Origin: Laetiporus sulphureus 93-53
Taxonomy: Eukaryota; Basidiomycota; Agaricomycetes; Polyporales; Laetiporaceae
Direction of reading: 5' to 3'
DNA: 23,068 nucleotides
Assembly (NCBI RefSeq): GCF_001632365.1
Contig: NW_024468597.1
Span: 22,399 to 45,466, forward strand
Below are positions 1 to 9,707 of the stretch, in pieces (positions within the stretch are counted from its first letter, which is position 1; the number at the start of each line of letters is the position of its first letter). A program made the position numbers and the translations under genes. The notes under the pieces were generated by a model, which had not been told where the DNA came from, did no database searches, and was given only the letters and a program-made list of their open reading frames with translations.

Positions 1-2
1 TT

Positions 3-3000
3 TCCCACTTGGATGCGGAGCACTTCGAGAACAATGTTCTCTCTAACATTACTGAGGAGCAGCTGCTCAACTCCTTGCATGACTCGCTGGCATGCGAAGG
101 TCGATTAACTGCAAGGATCAAGTCTCAAATGACCAGCATGCATACATTGCTTCACGCATTAAACATGGACTTCGCCATCACTCCTAAGCACGTTGACAAT
201 ACTGGGACCCATGACATCATTCCCTGTAGATCCATGTCTGACTGGAAAGCATCGTTGTCGATGGCGAGAGAACAGGTCATTCGCAATAGATCTGTTGCGG
301 CATCTCGGGTGACACCTGTGGATAAGTCCTCTTCCCACCATGTCACCGTTAATGGGCAAATGCTAAACTGCTTCGTTCCTGATTCCGTCATCGTCTTGAC
401 AAACAGTTCATCACCACGTCCACCTCCGGGCCATGCAACAATCCCGCTGTCAATTGAGGACAGTACGATCGCTCTTGTAATTCACATATTACAGTCATTT
501 AGTCTGAATGTCGAACAGGAACGTGCATTTCACATTATTTCTCGCTGGCTCCTTCACAGAGAGACACATCCATTGCAAATGTATCTCGGAGGACCTGGTG
601 GGACGGGAAAATCTCAAGTCATACGAGCTGTGTCCTCCTTCCTGACTAAACGTGGGATATCATTTCGTCTTATGCTTCTTGCTCCCACAGGCTCTGCTGC
701 ATGTGTAATCTCTGGCTCTACTTATCATTCTGTCCTCGGTTTCAACCATAACTCAGACCATGCTGGATGTTCAAGCGCCGCTGTGTTGTCCAAGGTCCGT
801 GAGCGTCTAGATAACGTAGATGTGGTGTTCATTGACAAAATCTCTATGGTTTCATGTACGGATATGTATCGTATCAGTGCTCAAATCTCTAAGGCGCTCG
901 GCGTGACCGACAAACCGTTTGGTGGCTTGGGGGTCATTCTCGCAGGTGATTTTGCGCAATTACCCCCTGCCGGAAGCGGTGCCTCGTCATTGTATTCAAA
1001 CAGCATTGGTGCATGGTCATCTGCCCATTCATTACATGCCCAGCAGGCTGTGTTAGGTAAAGCACTATGACATCAAGTAACGACAGTTGTTATTTTGAGA
1101 CGTAACATGCGTCAACAGGGATTGACGCCTGAAGACTGTGCTTTTCGCCAAGCGCTGCAGAACATGAGGCTGAAGGCCTGTACGCCTGAAGACATCGCGT
1201 TATTGCGAACGCGTGTTGTCACTTCCGCCGGCTTACATCACTTAATGTCCGATCCCAATTTTCGGAACATATCTATTATCACTGCCCTGAACAGTCACCG
1301 AGACGCTATCAATGAAGTGAGCTCACGTCGCTTTGCTACAGAGAATGGACAACAGCTGGTGCGATTTCATTCCATTGATTCCTGGTCCAATGTCCGTTCG
1401 AGTGACTCACTACGACAGACTCAGCGATTGCAACAACGAGCTGTCGATCCTAATCGATCCTCTGGTGATGTCTTACCAGGAATCCAGGAAATGCTCTGGG
1501 CACTGCCCCCTTCCCTTACTGCTCACCGTGCAGGTATTCTGACACTGTGCAGAGACATGCCGGTTATGCTGAAAAACAACGAGGCAACCGAATTATGTGC
1601 AACCAATGGTGCGGAGGCTTATGTGCTCAGCTGGGATTCACACCAGGATGCAGATGGACATGACATACTGGACACATTATTCGTCCGTCTCAAGAATCCT
1701 CCTCAGGTAGTTCAGCTTCCCGATCTCCCACCGAATGTAATTCCCCTGGTCCATGCAAAGACACATATCAAATGTACGCTTCCCAACGATTGTGTGGTCT
1801 ACATTGATCGCTCGCAGGCAAACGTGCTCCCCAATTTCGCGATGACCGATTTTGGATGCCAGGGGCGGACACGTCCACACAATCCGTGCCATCTTCGCTT
1901 TTGCAAGGGGCACCAGTCACTGTACACTTGCCTGGCACGCAGTGCATCTCTAAAAGGTACGCTGATTCTCGATGGCATCGATGACTCCAAGATCACTGGC
2001 GGTTTGAATGGTGCTCTTAGACGAGAGTTCCGAGAGCTCGAGATTCTGGATGAAATCACTCGGTTGCATCTGGAAGATGCGCTTCCCCCTTCTATCAGCG
2101 GTTGCACGCGGGCGTCATTAGTCAAGACTTTTCAGGCCACAAACGGATGTCAATACATTCCTCATAATGTGGAACAGCTCCTTGACTGGTCACAAGAGCC
2201 CATCTCGTCTCTCCTGCCTCCCCCTGAACCTCCGCACTGGCAATTACTGGGCAAAAAGGTTAAAAGAGATCTCGCAGCGAACAGTAACCGGCCCGAACGT
2301 TCGAAACGACGTACCAAAGATAACTGGCTTCCTCCCTCATCGCTCCCCACGAAGCGCGCTAAAACGATCACGTCCATCTCTGTTCCTACCACTTCGTCTT
2401 CTGCCAAACACGGATCTTCCGTCGTACTGCTCGGGTCTGAACATGCTACGCCTTCGAATCGCGTTCCCTCTGCAACTCCTCCATCCGGTCTGATCTGGGA
2501 CCGGCAGAATTGGAGCTGCGCTTACGATTCGGTGTTAACTGTCCTGTGGAACATCTATGCCGACAGAGGCGGACAGTTTTTTTCCCGCATTGCGTCAGCC
2601 AGTGCCCTGCTGCAGCACGTTGAGGTCAGCTTTCAATCGTGCACAGCTGATCGTCACTTCTTGGAACTAGCACGAAATGCTCTCCGCGACCGTCTCTCAT
2701 CTCTCGAGCTGCAGTCCTTCCCTCGCTCTGGCCCTGTCGGGTGCGCAGCATCTGACCTCGTGGAACGTCTCTTCACCGTCGATCCAACTACCTGCTCATT
2801 AGTGTCTACATGCCTTACATGCCCGGAAGCCACCCTATTAAATCATATGCTCCAGCCGATTGCGAACGTCTCATTCAGCATCTATCCTTTTCACTGGGAC
2901 GACGTCGAACCGCGACCATCCACACAGACCACATCCCAATGCATGCACACTCTCTTCCGTGCACGACGTGCTTCCCGTTGTCAAGCTTGTCATGGGTACA

Positions 3001-3176
3001 CTGAGAGTCGGATCGTGATTCATCGGGCCCCTGCCATTTTTGCCCTGGAAGTACAGTCAGGATCGATACCTGGCCAGCCAATCATTCAAGTACAGAGAAC
3101 GTGTGTGTTAACAACTGATCGTGGAGATGCTAACGACCCACACCCAGGAATCGCCGACGCCGCACAGAACCACTAA
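3..3176 (+). pseudogene. Helitron-type PIF1-like DNA helicase fused to USP-like protease domain, inactivated and 3'-truncated
   Basis: One reading frame runs from the window edge to 3176, broken only by TGA at 1068-1070. It encodes a PIF1-family helicase of the kind carried by fungal Helitrons, which unwinds DNA during rolling-circle transposition. Visible motifs are Walker A GGPGGTGKS (588-614), the Walker B strand VVFID followed by Lys (834-839), GDFAQLPP (motif III), and the late helicase block QGRTRP...LARSASLKGT. Near 2500 a ubiquitin-specific-protease-like (C19) domain starts with Cys box NWSCAYDS (Cys at 2517-2519). It is followed by two CxxC knuckles (2811-2822, 2979-2990) like the USP zinc ribbon. 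No His box follows, and the frame runs into T-poor sequence near 3115. In this family I expect Glu after the Walker B Asp (here Lys), and Trp at the TGA in the conserved ALWHQ...VVILR..MRQ stretch. Both can arise by G-to-A changes. The 5' end lies outside the window. Confidence 0.5.
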
Positions 3177-3180
3177 ACCG

Positions 3181-3420
3181 ACCAAAAAAGAGCCAACGAG
3201 AGCACACACGCGAAACACAAAGGGAGACAAACCCGGCAGGAGAGAAACACAGAATCAACAACCACCGAGACCCAACAACGGCACAACACGAAAGAAACAA
3301 ACGCCACCAGGGACAGCAAGAGTACACACAAGGAAACAAATACCGCACAACACAAGGACGCAAGCACGCAAAACGAGCGAAGCGCGCGAAAACTCAAACG
3401 ACCCCGAACCCCCAAGAAGG
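3181..3420. repeat. Nearly T-free low-complexity tract (A/C/G only)
   Basis: Counting by eye gives 0, 1, 2 and 1 T in four successive 60-base blocks, 4 in 240, while A dominates. The tract starts within about 70 bases of where the helicase homology stops. It is not a simple tandem repeat. Any reading frame here would be an artefact rich in Lys, Arg, Thr, Pro and Gln. Confidence 0.5.
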
Positions 3421-3828
3421 ACACAAAAGAAAAGAACAACTGACAAGCACACACCAAAGCATAGCCAGCCCCAATATCCCAACAAATCTGCCCAGCGTAA
3501 TTTATACCGCTCCGCGAAAATCTTTGTATGCCATCGTAACCTCCGTTGCTACAGGTCCCGTCGCTTTTTCCTCTACTATACAACAGATCACCACACCGTT
3601 TTCTTTCTATACTTATTATGTACATATATCAGTCTTCCGACCTGTTATTTGGAACCGGCACGGCCGCGCCAACTCCACCCAAGTTGTAAACAGGGGTGCC
3701 GCATATCACCCCTTATAAGCATTCTGTCAGACGTTGGCGGATGTGGCGTGCTCGAGTACGCTAAACCGTAAGCAGCGAATTTGCCAGCTTAAGGCTTATG
3801 TAAGCCTGTCAAGCAGCCGCGTCAATAA

Positions 3829-3851
3829 CCAAATAACCTTCTGTTATTTGG
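3829..3851. repeat. Perfect 9-bp hairpin at the edge of the duplicated unit
   Basis: Arms CCAAATAAC (3829-3837) and GTTATTTGG (3843-3851) are exact reverse complements around a 5-base loop. The hairpin lies within 10 bases of the point where homology between copy 1 and copy 3 starts. Helitron-like elements carry a small hairpin near the 3' end, so it may mark an element boundary, but the usual CTRR terminus is not seen. Confidence 0.5.
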
Positions 3852-3888
3852 AATCCCGGTCGCCTGCAATGATCTTTGATCACTATAG

Positions 3889-3908
3889 ATGCATCAATTT
3901 TGATACAT
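3889..3908. promoter_or_regulatory. Near-palindromic upstream element shared by copies 1 and 3
   Basis: ATGCATCA and TGATACAT are 8-base arms matching at 7 of 8 positions around a 4-base spacer. The element is repeated in inverted orientation at 22837-22856, embedded in a block (GATACATATACCCCC, CAGCAACGA) that is among the best-conserved parts of the two upstream regions. It may be a binding site for a dimeric factor. It lies about 1 kb from the start codons, so its role is a guess. Confidence 0.5.
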
Positions 3909-4793
3909 ATACCCCCAGCAACGAGAACTTACAGAGATGCAGAAGACTTTTCATTGTGCCGTCAAGTATGTGCACACTAGTGGTCCACCTCGCCGGCTGT
4001 TCTCACATCGCACGCACACTCTCATTTAGTCCTCTTTCCTCCGAGTCGTAGCACTGTCATGGTCGCTTTCCATCAATCTTTCCAAGAAACTTTCTGTTGG
4101 TCGCTCATGGAACGCTCAGTCGCTTAATTGCCAATACTTAGTCCCAGGATCAATCATTCTATGATTTCTGGGCCTGCTTCGCGCACCGTGACGATTGGAA
4201 CAACTAAGACATATCAAATCATCATCGCGGGAAGAAAGTACAGAGAGATGTTCTTAAATGAGTGTTGTCTCAGTGTGTAATGTTTCACCTTCGCGTGCGA
4301 GGTGAGTCCCATGTTATGTCTTACCTCAAAATGTGTTCATTCCGCTGCTCAGTGCGAGATCTTGGTTACTCACTGAGGTGTCGCCGATTACACAGCGTGT
4401 CTTTGACTAGCTCCGTCGCTGCTACCGGTGACGTGATTGATGAGACACACTCTCCTTTGCTTTGAGCTTTAGGCTATGAAAGCTACGACAGCCAAGAATC
4501 CCGGAACGTTGAATTGGCGATTGAAACCTGTTCTTGGGGGGTATATGCGCAGTTTGCTCTCGGGCAAGCCCTGTACGTGTAATCTGAGTATCACGTCGAC
4601 GCGGTGTGCTAGGAAAGCTGTGACCACGCTCATCTAGTGATCGAGTTGCAGGGGGTTCGGTCGTCATGGTAGCCAGCAACGGATCAAAAATTTGGGTTTT
4701 TTTGGTTATGTGCGCATGATAGAGTCATGCATTGTGAGTCACTATCTGCTTTGCCGAACTCATCTGCAGATGAGCAGGGTTGCACCGTATATT

Positions 4794-4838
4794 GGGTGAT
4801 GTGACATTGTATTATAATGGAACATGGACTTATAAATA
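4794..4838 (+). promoter_or_regulatory. Core promoter of DUF6533 copy 1
   Basis: GGGTGATGTGACATT (4794-4808) is followed by TATAAATA (4831-4838), 58 bases before the start codon. Copy 2 has GGGTGATGTAACGTT (9615-9629) and TATAAG (9652-9657) at matching spacing. Such conservation upstream of an otherwise drifting region supports a real promoter. Confidence 0.5.
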
Positions 4839-4895
4839 GGCCGACTCCCAGCCGCTTCACAATCCATATCCAATCCCTTCAGGCTTCACCTAGAC

Positions 4896-6705
4896 ATGTC
4901 TACAACAGCATCTGAAGCAACCACTCTATTGAAAGAAGGGTGTGTCTCTTCAGATAGTCCAAACTGTACTGCATTGAATAATGTATCGTCAGCTTTATAC
5001 AAGGCTACACTGTTATTGCCGGCGCAGGCCAGTCGGGCATTTCTTGCTCATTACTCGTTGCTCATTTTACGATTTTGCTTCATACAGCGCTCATATTCTT
5101 CAACCATGTCATAACTTCCGGCCAGGAGGTCCAGCTGTTCTGGGGAGAGCGCTCGTTTTCTGCATGGTTGTTCTTTGCCAATCGGATGCTCGCTTTGGGC
5201 TATGCGGCCGTTTCTGTTTGGTCCCTCATGAACTTTGACACAGTAATGGTACGTGAATCAATGTTGTCTCATTTGGATATACCTTCGACCGACTGATATT
5301 GTAGAGGTAAATGGGCTCCTGTTGCCACATTCATTCGCATCTGACTGTTACTATCTCGTAGTTGTATGGCATACTTCGTGACGAGCGCTCTGCTTACCAT
5401 ACTTGCCGACATGATCTTAGGGGGTAGGTTGGCATGCCTCATGACGCATTATCATAGCTCAAATATAGCCAAGTGGTTTCAATTCTGCGAATCTATGCCG
5501 TGACAGGTGGCGATCGACGGCCTGTTATGCTCCTCACACTGCTTCTGGTCTTCAACGTGATTGCAAACATCTACACTGGTATGCTTCCTTCTGATTGGGA
5601 CATATTCTCGATTGGCTTATGTTAAATTTATGCGAAGGCTGCATTGCAATATCATATTCCCTGGTCATTTTGAATAGCACACCCATATGCATCCCGTCCA
5701 GCAGTTCAGCGCAAGATATCGGTACAATGTATGTAAGCCGGTATCTTCAGTAAATCTATACTTCCTTATGTGTTTCTCAATAGATGTGAGTCCGAACCAA
5801 GGCATGCTTTCCTCCATACTCCTTTGATTATTGCACCACAGTGGAAGTACTCACTACGGTCTGTGCTACAATTTTCGACATCATGACGCTTGCAATTCTC
5901 TAGTGCAAGCTATACGTCCACCATAGACCCGCCAATGTTGGCATTCTGTCTACGAAGAAACCATCACTTGCGGCACTACTTCTTAGAGATGGTACGGCTA
6001 TCGGACAATAACTATGGGTCTCTGATCGAATGACACTTTCGGCCATGATTTTCATAGGCACAATTCAGTTGACGTGAGAATGGAATCGAATGCAATTTGT
6101 CATCGTCTGAAGCATATTGTTCAGAGCTCTAATGCTACTGAACTTACTTACAATTGTATTGAACTTCCTGAACCTCGTAAGTGTATGCCCTTTCAATCCA
6201 TCCTATATCTTCCACTAGATCCTGATTGCTCTGCCATACATGATTCTGAACACGGTAGACTGTTGCAAATATCGTCGCTGATTGGGAATACTCGTGAAAC
6301 AATCCTCTTGCATTTTATCTACCAATGGCACACTGACAATTTTACAGACTAGTTCCCATTCTGATCTCTCGTATCCTCCTCAACATCTGAGCCGCCGCGC
6401 GATCCACACGCGGAGAGCAGTCTCAAACGCCCTCCTTCGTCCGGTCGCAGAATGGGCCCCAGACACAAGCGGACGTCGAGAACATGTCATTCGAATTGAA
6501 CATCCTCAGCAGCACCGAACAAGCTCAGCAGACCGATCTCGCTCATGCGTCAGGCTCCATTGAACATGATCAAATCATTGCCGAACCGCGCAACATGGCA
6601 GACAATGTTGCTATCGTTGGCGATGCTCATCAGGACATCAACGAGGAAGAGAGGATGGGCGAAGTCGAGGAAGAGATGCTATCGGATGAGGAGAACGATG
6701 TGTGA
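4896..6705 (+). pseudogene. DUF6533-type seven-membrane-segment protein, copy 1: two in-frame stops
   Basis: Exons by homology to copies 2 and 3: 4896-4939, 4993-5027, 5088-5248, 5305-5306, 5362-5423, 5474-5578, 5638-5728, 5784-5785, 5842-5991, 6058-6073, 6125-6176, 6259-6293, 6348-6705. They sum to 1113 nt, an exact multiple of 3, so splicing still works on paper. TAG at 5901-5903 replaces the Trp of ILWYKL in membrane segment 5. TGA at 6388-6390 replaces an Arg (CGA in copy 2) just after segment 7. Intron 2 has a GC donor (GCCAGT). The DUF6533 region in exons 2-3 reads LIFFNHVITSGQEVQLFW. The acidic tail (ending SDEENDV) is still open. A truncated product ending in segment 5 is possible, but recent inactivation is the simpler reading. 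Function of the family is unknown. Confidence 0.5.
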
Positions 6706-7330
6706 GGGGAGAGAACGGGCCTTCAAGCCGAGCTGTGGCATCGACGGTGATTACATTTTCACTTGCTATTTGTAAGTCGCACATCATTCTTCATACGCTC
6801 GATCTCATCCGGCTGTATTCGCAGATTTTCCCCGCACAACTTCAGCAGATGCGCGTCGTGCTACAGATCTTGTTGATATGTTTCTCGCATGAACATCCGT
6901 ACTACGCAATTGCATCTATAATTGAGTTTCCACACGAATGCTGGGGACACTCTGTGCGCTGTCTATTCTGGATGAGCCATCGAGTTGTTGGATATGCACG
7001 CTGTACGGGCCGCTCCACTGTTGGGTAACAGCTGCTGTAAGCTACGTGTCGCTTGTCAACTGCTGCGACGCATAGCTATAGCATTGAAGGTCGCCATCAT
7101 AGGTTGGCGTGGAGGCCAGAAAGACCACATTCGCAGTGTGGTCTTGGATTCGTTCAGTTATATCATGCATTTCCGCGAAACCACCGTACGGTCCCATTAA
7201 GTTGGGTGAGAAAGGCTGCATAAACAGGATGCCCGAAAGCTGATCAGGGCCTTCGATCGACTCAATAGGCGAAACCTCGAAGAAAATGGACGACATAAAG
7301 ATGACGGACATACGCATGACAAAGTGAAAT
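6706..7330. repeat. Downstream flank of copy 1, direct repeat of 11509-12137
   Basis: From the stop codon onward this segment matches the copy 2 downstream flank for about 620 bases, for example CTTGCTATTTGTAAGT, TTCTCGCATGAACATCCGTACTA and CTGGATGAGCCATCG, with small indels. Homology fades near 7330. On the minus strand 7317-7180 encodes MR.SVIFMSSIFFEV.PIESIE.PDQL-like sequence, also present at 12125-11985. I do not recognise the protein, and frame conservation over so short a stretch could be incidental. Confidence 0.5.
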
Positions 7331-8067
7331 TACTGCGAGTTCACCCAGCGCAGAGCATTCTGATGCGGCTGTGTGACTGGACGTCCAAGATATGATGGGG
7401 TTGATGTGAGGGCTCATCGAAGTAAGCTCCCTACACAGTTCGTCTGTGGCACTGATCTCCATGGAGACATTGAAAGCGACTGCTGAAATGCGGAGGAACC
7501 AATGCCACAAAGGGATCGAGAGTACAATCAAGCGAGGTGAGATCTATTACGAATGACAGTGCAAGCAATCTGACTAGATAGTGATGTGCTGGTGTGCTCA
7601 GAAACCGTTTCTTCAACGACGTCTTCCGGCCGCATCGTATGAGCATTGAATATTGATGGTCGAGTTTTGAACCCAGCTTTCGACTTCGCCATCGAGATGG
7701 GTTCGTACTATCGAATTGAGGCGCGATATGGCGTGTTACCTAAGCGACACATTGCGAGTAGAATACGAGCACAGCTCCGTCTCATGAGAAAGCTGATGAG
7801 CTGCCACGCAGACACCTCGGCGGAACATGATGTCGAGGCTGTCCATGGACTGCACGAGGTGATTGGCGATAGGGAAAAATCCTGTTCTGATCGCAAATAG
7901 CTAGAATTGAGCGCTTTGCATCGGTGAACATGCATGGTACGACGAAAATTATGAGCAAAATGTGACTGCTCGAGGAGACCGGACTGGCAGGCGAACAAAC
8001 GAAATTCAGTGATAGATCAACATCGAAATGGATAGTTTGTCCAAGAAAGAGTCCTCACATCATATTT

Positions 8068-8223
8068 TCAGGCCTTGTTGATAGGTCGATTTTCATACGT
8101 ATCATCACTTTTCATATCAGCCGCAATAGGCACCTTCTCAACCCAGGCATGGATTCGACGTGCCAGCTTGTCGTTGTGCAACAAAGGAAAACCAGCGCCC
8201 AATGAGAAAGCACAGATACCCGG
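8068..8223 (-). pseudogene. C-terminal fragment of an unrecognised protein
   Basis: On the minus strand, 8223 down to a TGA at 8068-8070 reads GICAFSLGAGFPLLHNDK, then LARRIHAWVEKVPIAADMK, ending ENRPINKA. The mix of hydrophobic start, basic helix and charged tail looks like a genuine protein C-terminus. Upstream the frame meets stops (TGA, TAA near 8230), so the rest is lost, frameshifted or in another exon. I do not recognise the family. Confidence 0.5.
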
Positions 8224-8687
8224 TTATAGGGTTCAGCTGTCCCAGCGCTCGTAAGAACAACAGCCTTTCCACAATTTGACAGCCAGCAGAAGCTGAAGGC
8301 CAGGCCCTTCAAAATTGGAGCTGCATGCATATGGAGCGCAAATGGGGGTATTGCACGGAATCATGTCCCGACCGGCACCGAAACGCCCGTCGAGAGACAC
8401 AGATCGGATAGAAACGGATTTAAGCGATAGGGCGTTGACAGATGTATCAAGGTACAAGGCAACAGCACCGTACATTTTGACCAATGGATGGCATGTAAGG
8501 CATAGAGTGAGGTGAGATGAAACGACAATACAGATTCTACTGACTCATCTGAGATTATGAAAGTCGAACACCTGCTGAACTCGCCGAGCCTTCCGCTGCT
8601 CAACGCGGAGCAACACTTCGCCGAGGAGACATACCGATGTTTGCACCCGCACGAGTCAACGTGCTAGGAAGATTCTCATCGTGCCTA

Positions 8688-8758
8688 CGGGAATCCCCGA
8701 GCTCGCATATTGCAAGGTAGGCAGCCCGCCTTGAAATATGCGAACTCGGCGATTCGGG
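8688..8758. repeat. 30-bp imperfect inverted repeat (hairpin)
   Basis: Left arm 8688-8717 and right arm 8729-8758 pair at 25 of 30 positions around an 11-base loop. The core is AATATGCGA / TCGCATATT. GCTAGGA (8663-8669) and its complement TCCTAGC (8785-8791) extend the symmetry outward with an offset. It could be a small foldback element or a cruciform. No target-site duplication is evident. Confidence 0.5.
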
Positions 8759-8892
8759 AATGGTCCTTGATAGTATGTGGAGAGTCCTAGCTTTTGCAGT
8801 GGTCGCTCTGCGTGGAGTTCGAAAGTGTCGAGTTCTCTCACCTGTCGTTGCAGTGCGGCACTAAGCCTGGACTAAATTCACGCGCCTGTGCG

Positions 8893-8943
8893 TGATTGGT
8901 CGGGCGTGCGTGGCAGAATGATCGGGCACGATTACCACGCCAC
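8893..8943 (-). promoter_or_regulatory. Divergent CCAAT module upstream of copy 2
   Basis: Read on the minus strand, the segment contains GTGGCGTGGTAATCGT and, further on, CGCCCGACCAATCA. The same pair (GTGGCGTGGTAGTCGT, CGTCCGACCAATCA) occurs at 22915-22958 upstream of copy 3. In both places it points away from the DUF6533 gene, so it belongs to the duplicated unit and may be the promoter of a once-divergent neighbour. Confidence 0.5.
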
Positions 8944-9707
8944 GGGCGCGTCTCCACAAGGCGTTGCCTGAGGAGGTCCTACCAATACTCAAATCATGAT
9001 TTCGGCCAAGCCTCTCCTGGAGTCCTGTAGTGAAGATACGATAGTCAAGGCATGCCGTCTTCTCGTCATGTTAGTCACTCTCGCAAAGGTGAACTCCATC
9101 TGTCATGCACGTCGTCTTTGTTTGTTCACGGTTCACTTAGAACTGAACTGAACCGCCGGTGTTGTCAAACCGTCAATCAATTATTCCGCAGTTGCCGGCC
9201 TCTCCGACGTTTCTCCTGCGAGCATTCACCACTACATTTTGAGCAGGACTTGACTGTCACGGGGCATATTCTACCCTCGCTTTTGCGGGTCCCCTGTACG
9301 CGTGCGACGTTTATCGTTTCCTCAGCTGATAGTTACCAGGAGATCCCTCCGGCTATTCCTTCCCGTCATGCAGTTCAGTTATGAGGTTGCAGTTGTCACA
9401 GCATACAGCAACGGATCAAGTTGAACACAGCTTCTTCTCATAATCTCATGATTCTCATCTCATATGAGCCGAGCGACCTTTCCATCCCGATGTGCATATC
9501 TCTCTCAGTTGCGATTCTATGCATACGCGAATGATGAAGTCATTGGTTCTGAGCCACTTTTTATTTTGCAGACCTCATCGTAGGTGAGTTGGCTCACAGT
9601 ATATGTTAATAGGCGGGTGATGTAACGTTACTATCTGATGCCATACGGCGTTATAAGCAGGCTGACTTCCGACTACTCTAAGTCGACGTCCGTTCTCTCT
9701 ACTAGGC
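8944..9707 (+). other. Upstream region of DUF6533 copy 2
   Basis: No credible gene; an open stretch at 9052-9384 has no recognisable content. Patches match the other copies: GCAACGGATCAA at 9410-9421 (4675-4686 in copy 1, inverted at 22069-22080), a CCCTGTACGYG patch near 9292, and the stretch directly inside the CCAAT module (GTTGCCTG near 8963). Core promoter elements are at 9615-9657. Confidence 0.5.
9615..9657 (+). promoter_or_regulatory. Core promoter of DUF6533 copy 2
   Basis: GGGTGATGTAACGTT (9615-9629) and TATAAG (9652-9657), the latter 56 bases before the start codon, align with GGGTGATGTGACATT and TATAAATA of copy 1. The sequence after TATA (CAGGCTGACTTCC) is also shared with copy 1 (AGGCCGACTCCC). 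Confidence 0.5.

Larger units (their letters stand above)
3177..3857. other. Gene-free segment: T-poor tract, then hairpin-bearing sequence up to the copy 1 unit
   Basis: No credible gene. Long open frames on both strands across 3120-3770 exist mainly because the plus strand almost lacks T, and so lacks stop codons. From 3181 to 3420 there are 4 T in 240 bases. Further on, TGTTATTTGGAA occurs twice (near 3641 and 3841). The second occurrence forms the right arm of a perfect 9-bp hairpin at 3829-3851, and a short one lies at 3792-3807. Homology to the DUF6533 unit begins just after, near 3858. The segment may be the 3' part of the helicase element, but I cannot place an element end: no CTRR terminus is evident. 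Confidence 0.5.
3858..4895 (+). other. Upstream region of DUF6533 copy 1, homologous (inverted) to 21563-22892
   Basis: No convincing gene. Several long blocks match the reverse complement of the region upstream of copy 3: around 3880-3925, 3960-4075 (with GGCTGTTCTCACATC and CATGGTCGCTTTCCAT), 4285-4380 (with GAGGTGAGTCCCATGTTA) and 4640-4695 (with CCAGCAACGGATCAA). Frames are not preserved between the two copies, so the conservation looks like non-coding or decayed sequence. A perfect 12-base palindrome, CATCTGCAGATG, lies at 4761-4772, and the core promoter is at 4794-4838. Confidence 0.5.
7331..8880. other. Degenerate spacer with coding-like fragments, mostly minus strand
   Basis: No intact gene can be assembled. 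The most protein-like piece is the fragment at 8068-8223 (minus). Minus-strand frames around 7400-7530 and 8340-8480 are open for about 80 codons each but change frame relative to one another and match no family I recognise. A 30-bp imperfect hairpin lies at 8688-8758. The segment is best described as decayed coding sequence, possibly what remains of a gene once divergent from copy 2. Confidence 0.5.

Noticed and set aside
3121..3771. Long open frames on both strands through the T-poor tract
   Set aside because: Stop codons need T on the plus strand, so openness is a composition effect; the peptides are low complexity.
3177..3857. Helitron 3' terminus
   Set aside because: A hairpin is present but no CTRR end or insertion site could be identified, so no element boundary is annotated.
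5305..5306. Stwintron or zero-length recursive splice site instead of a 2-nt exon
   Set aside because: Either would remove the two bases and shift the following 62-nt exon out of the frame used downstream in all three copies.
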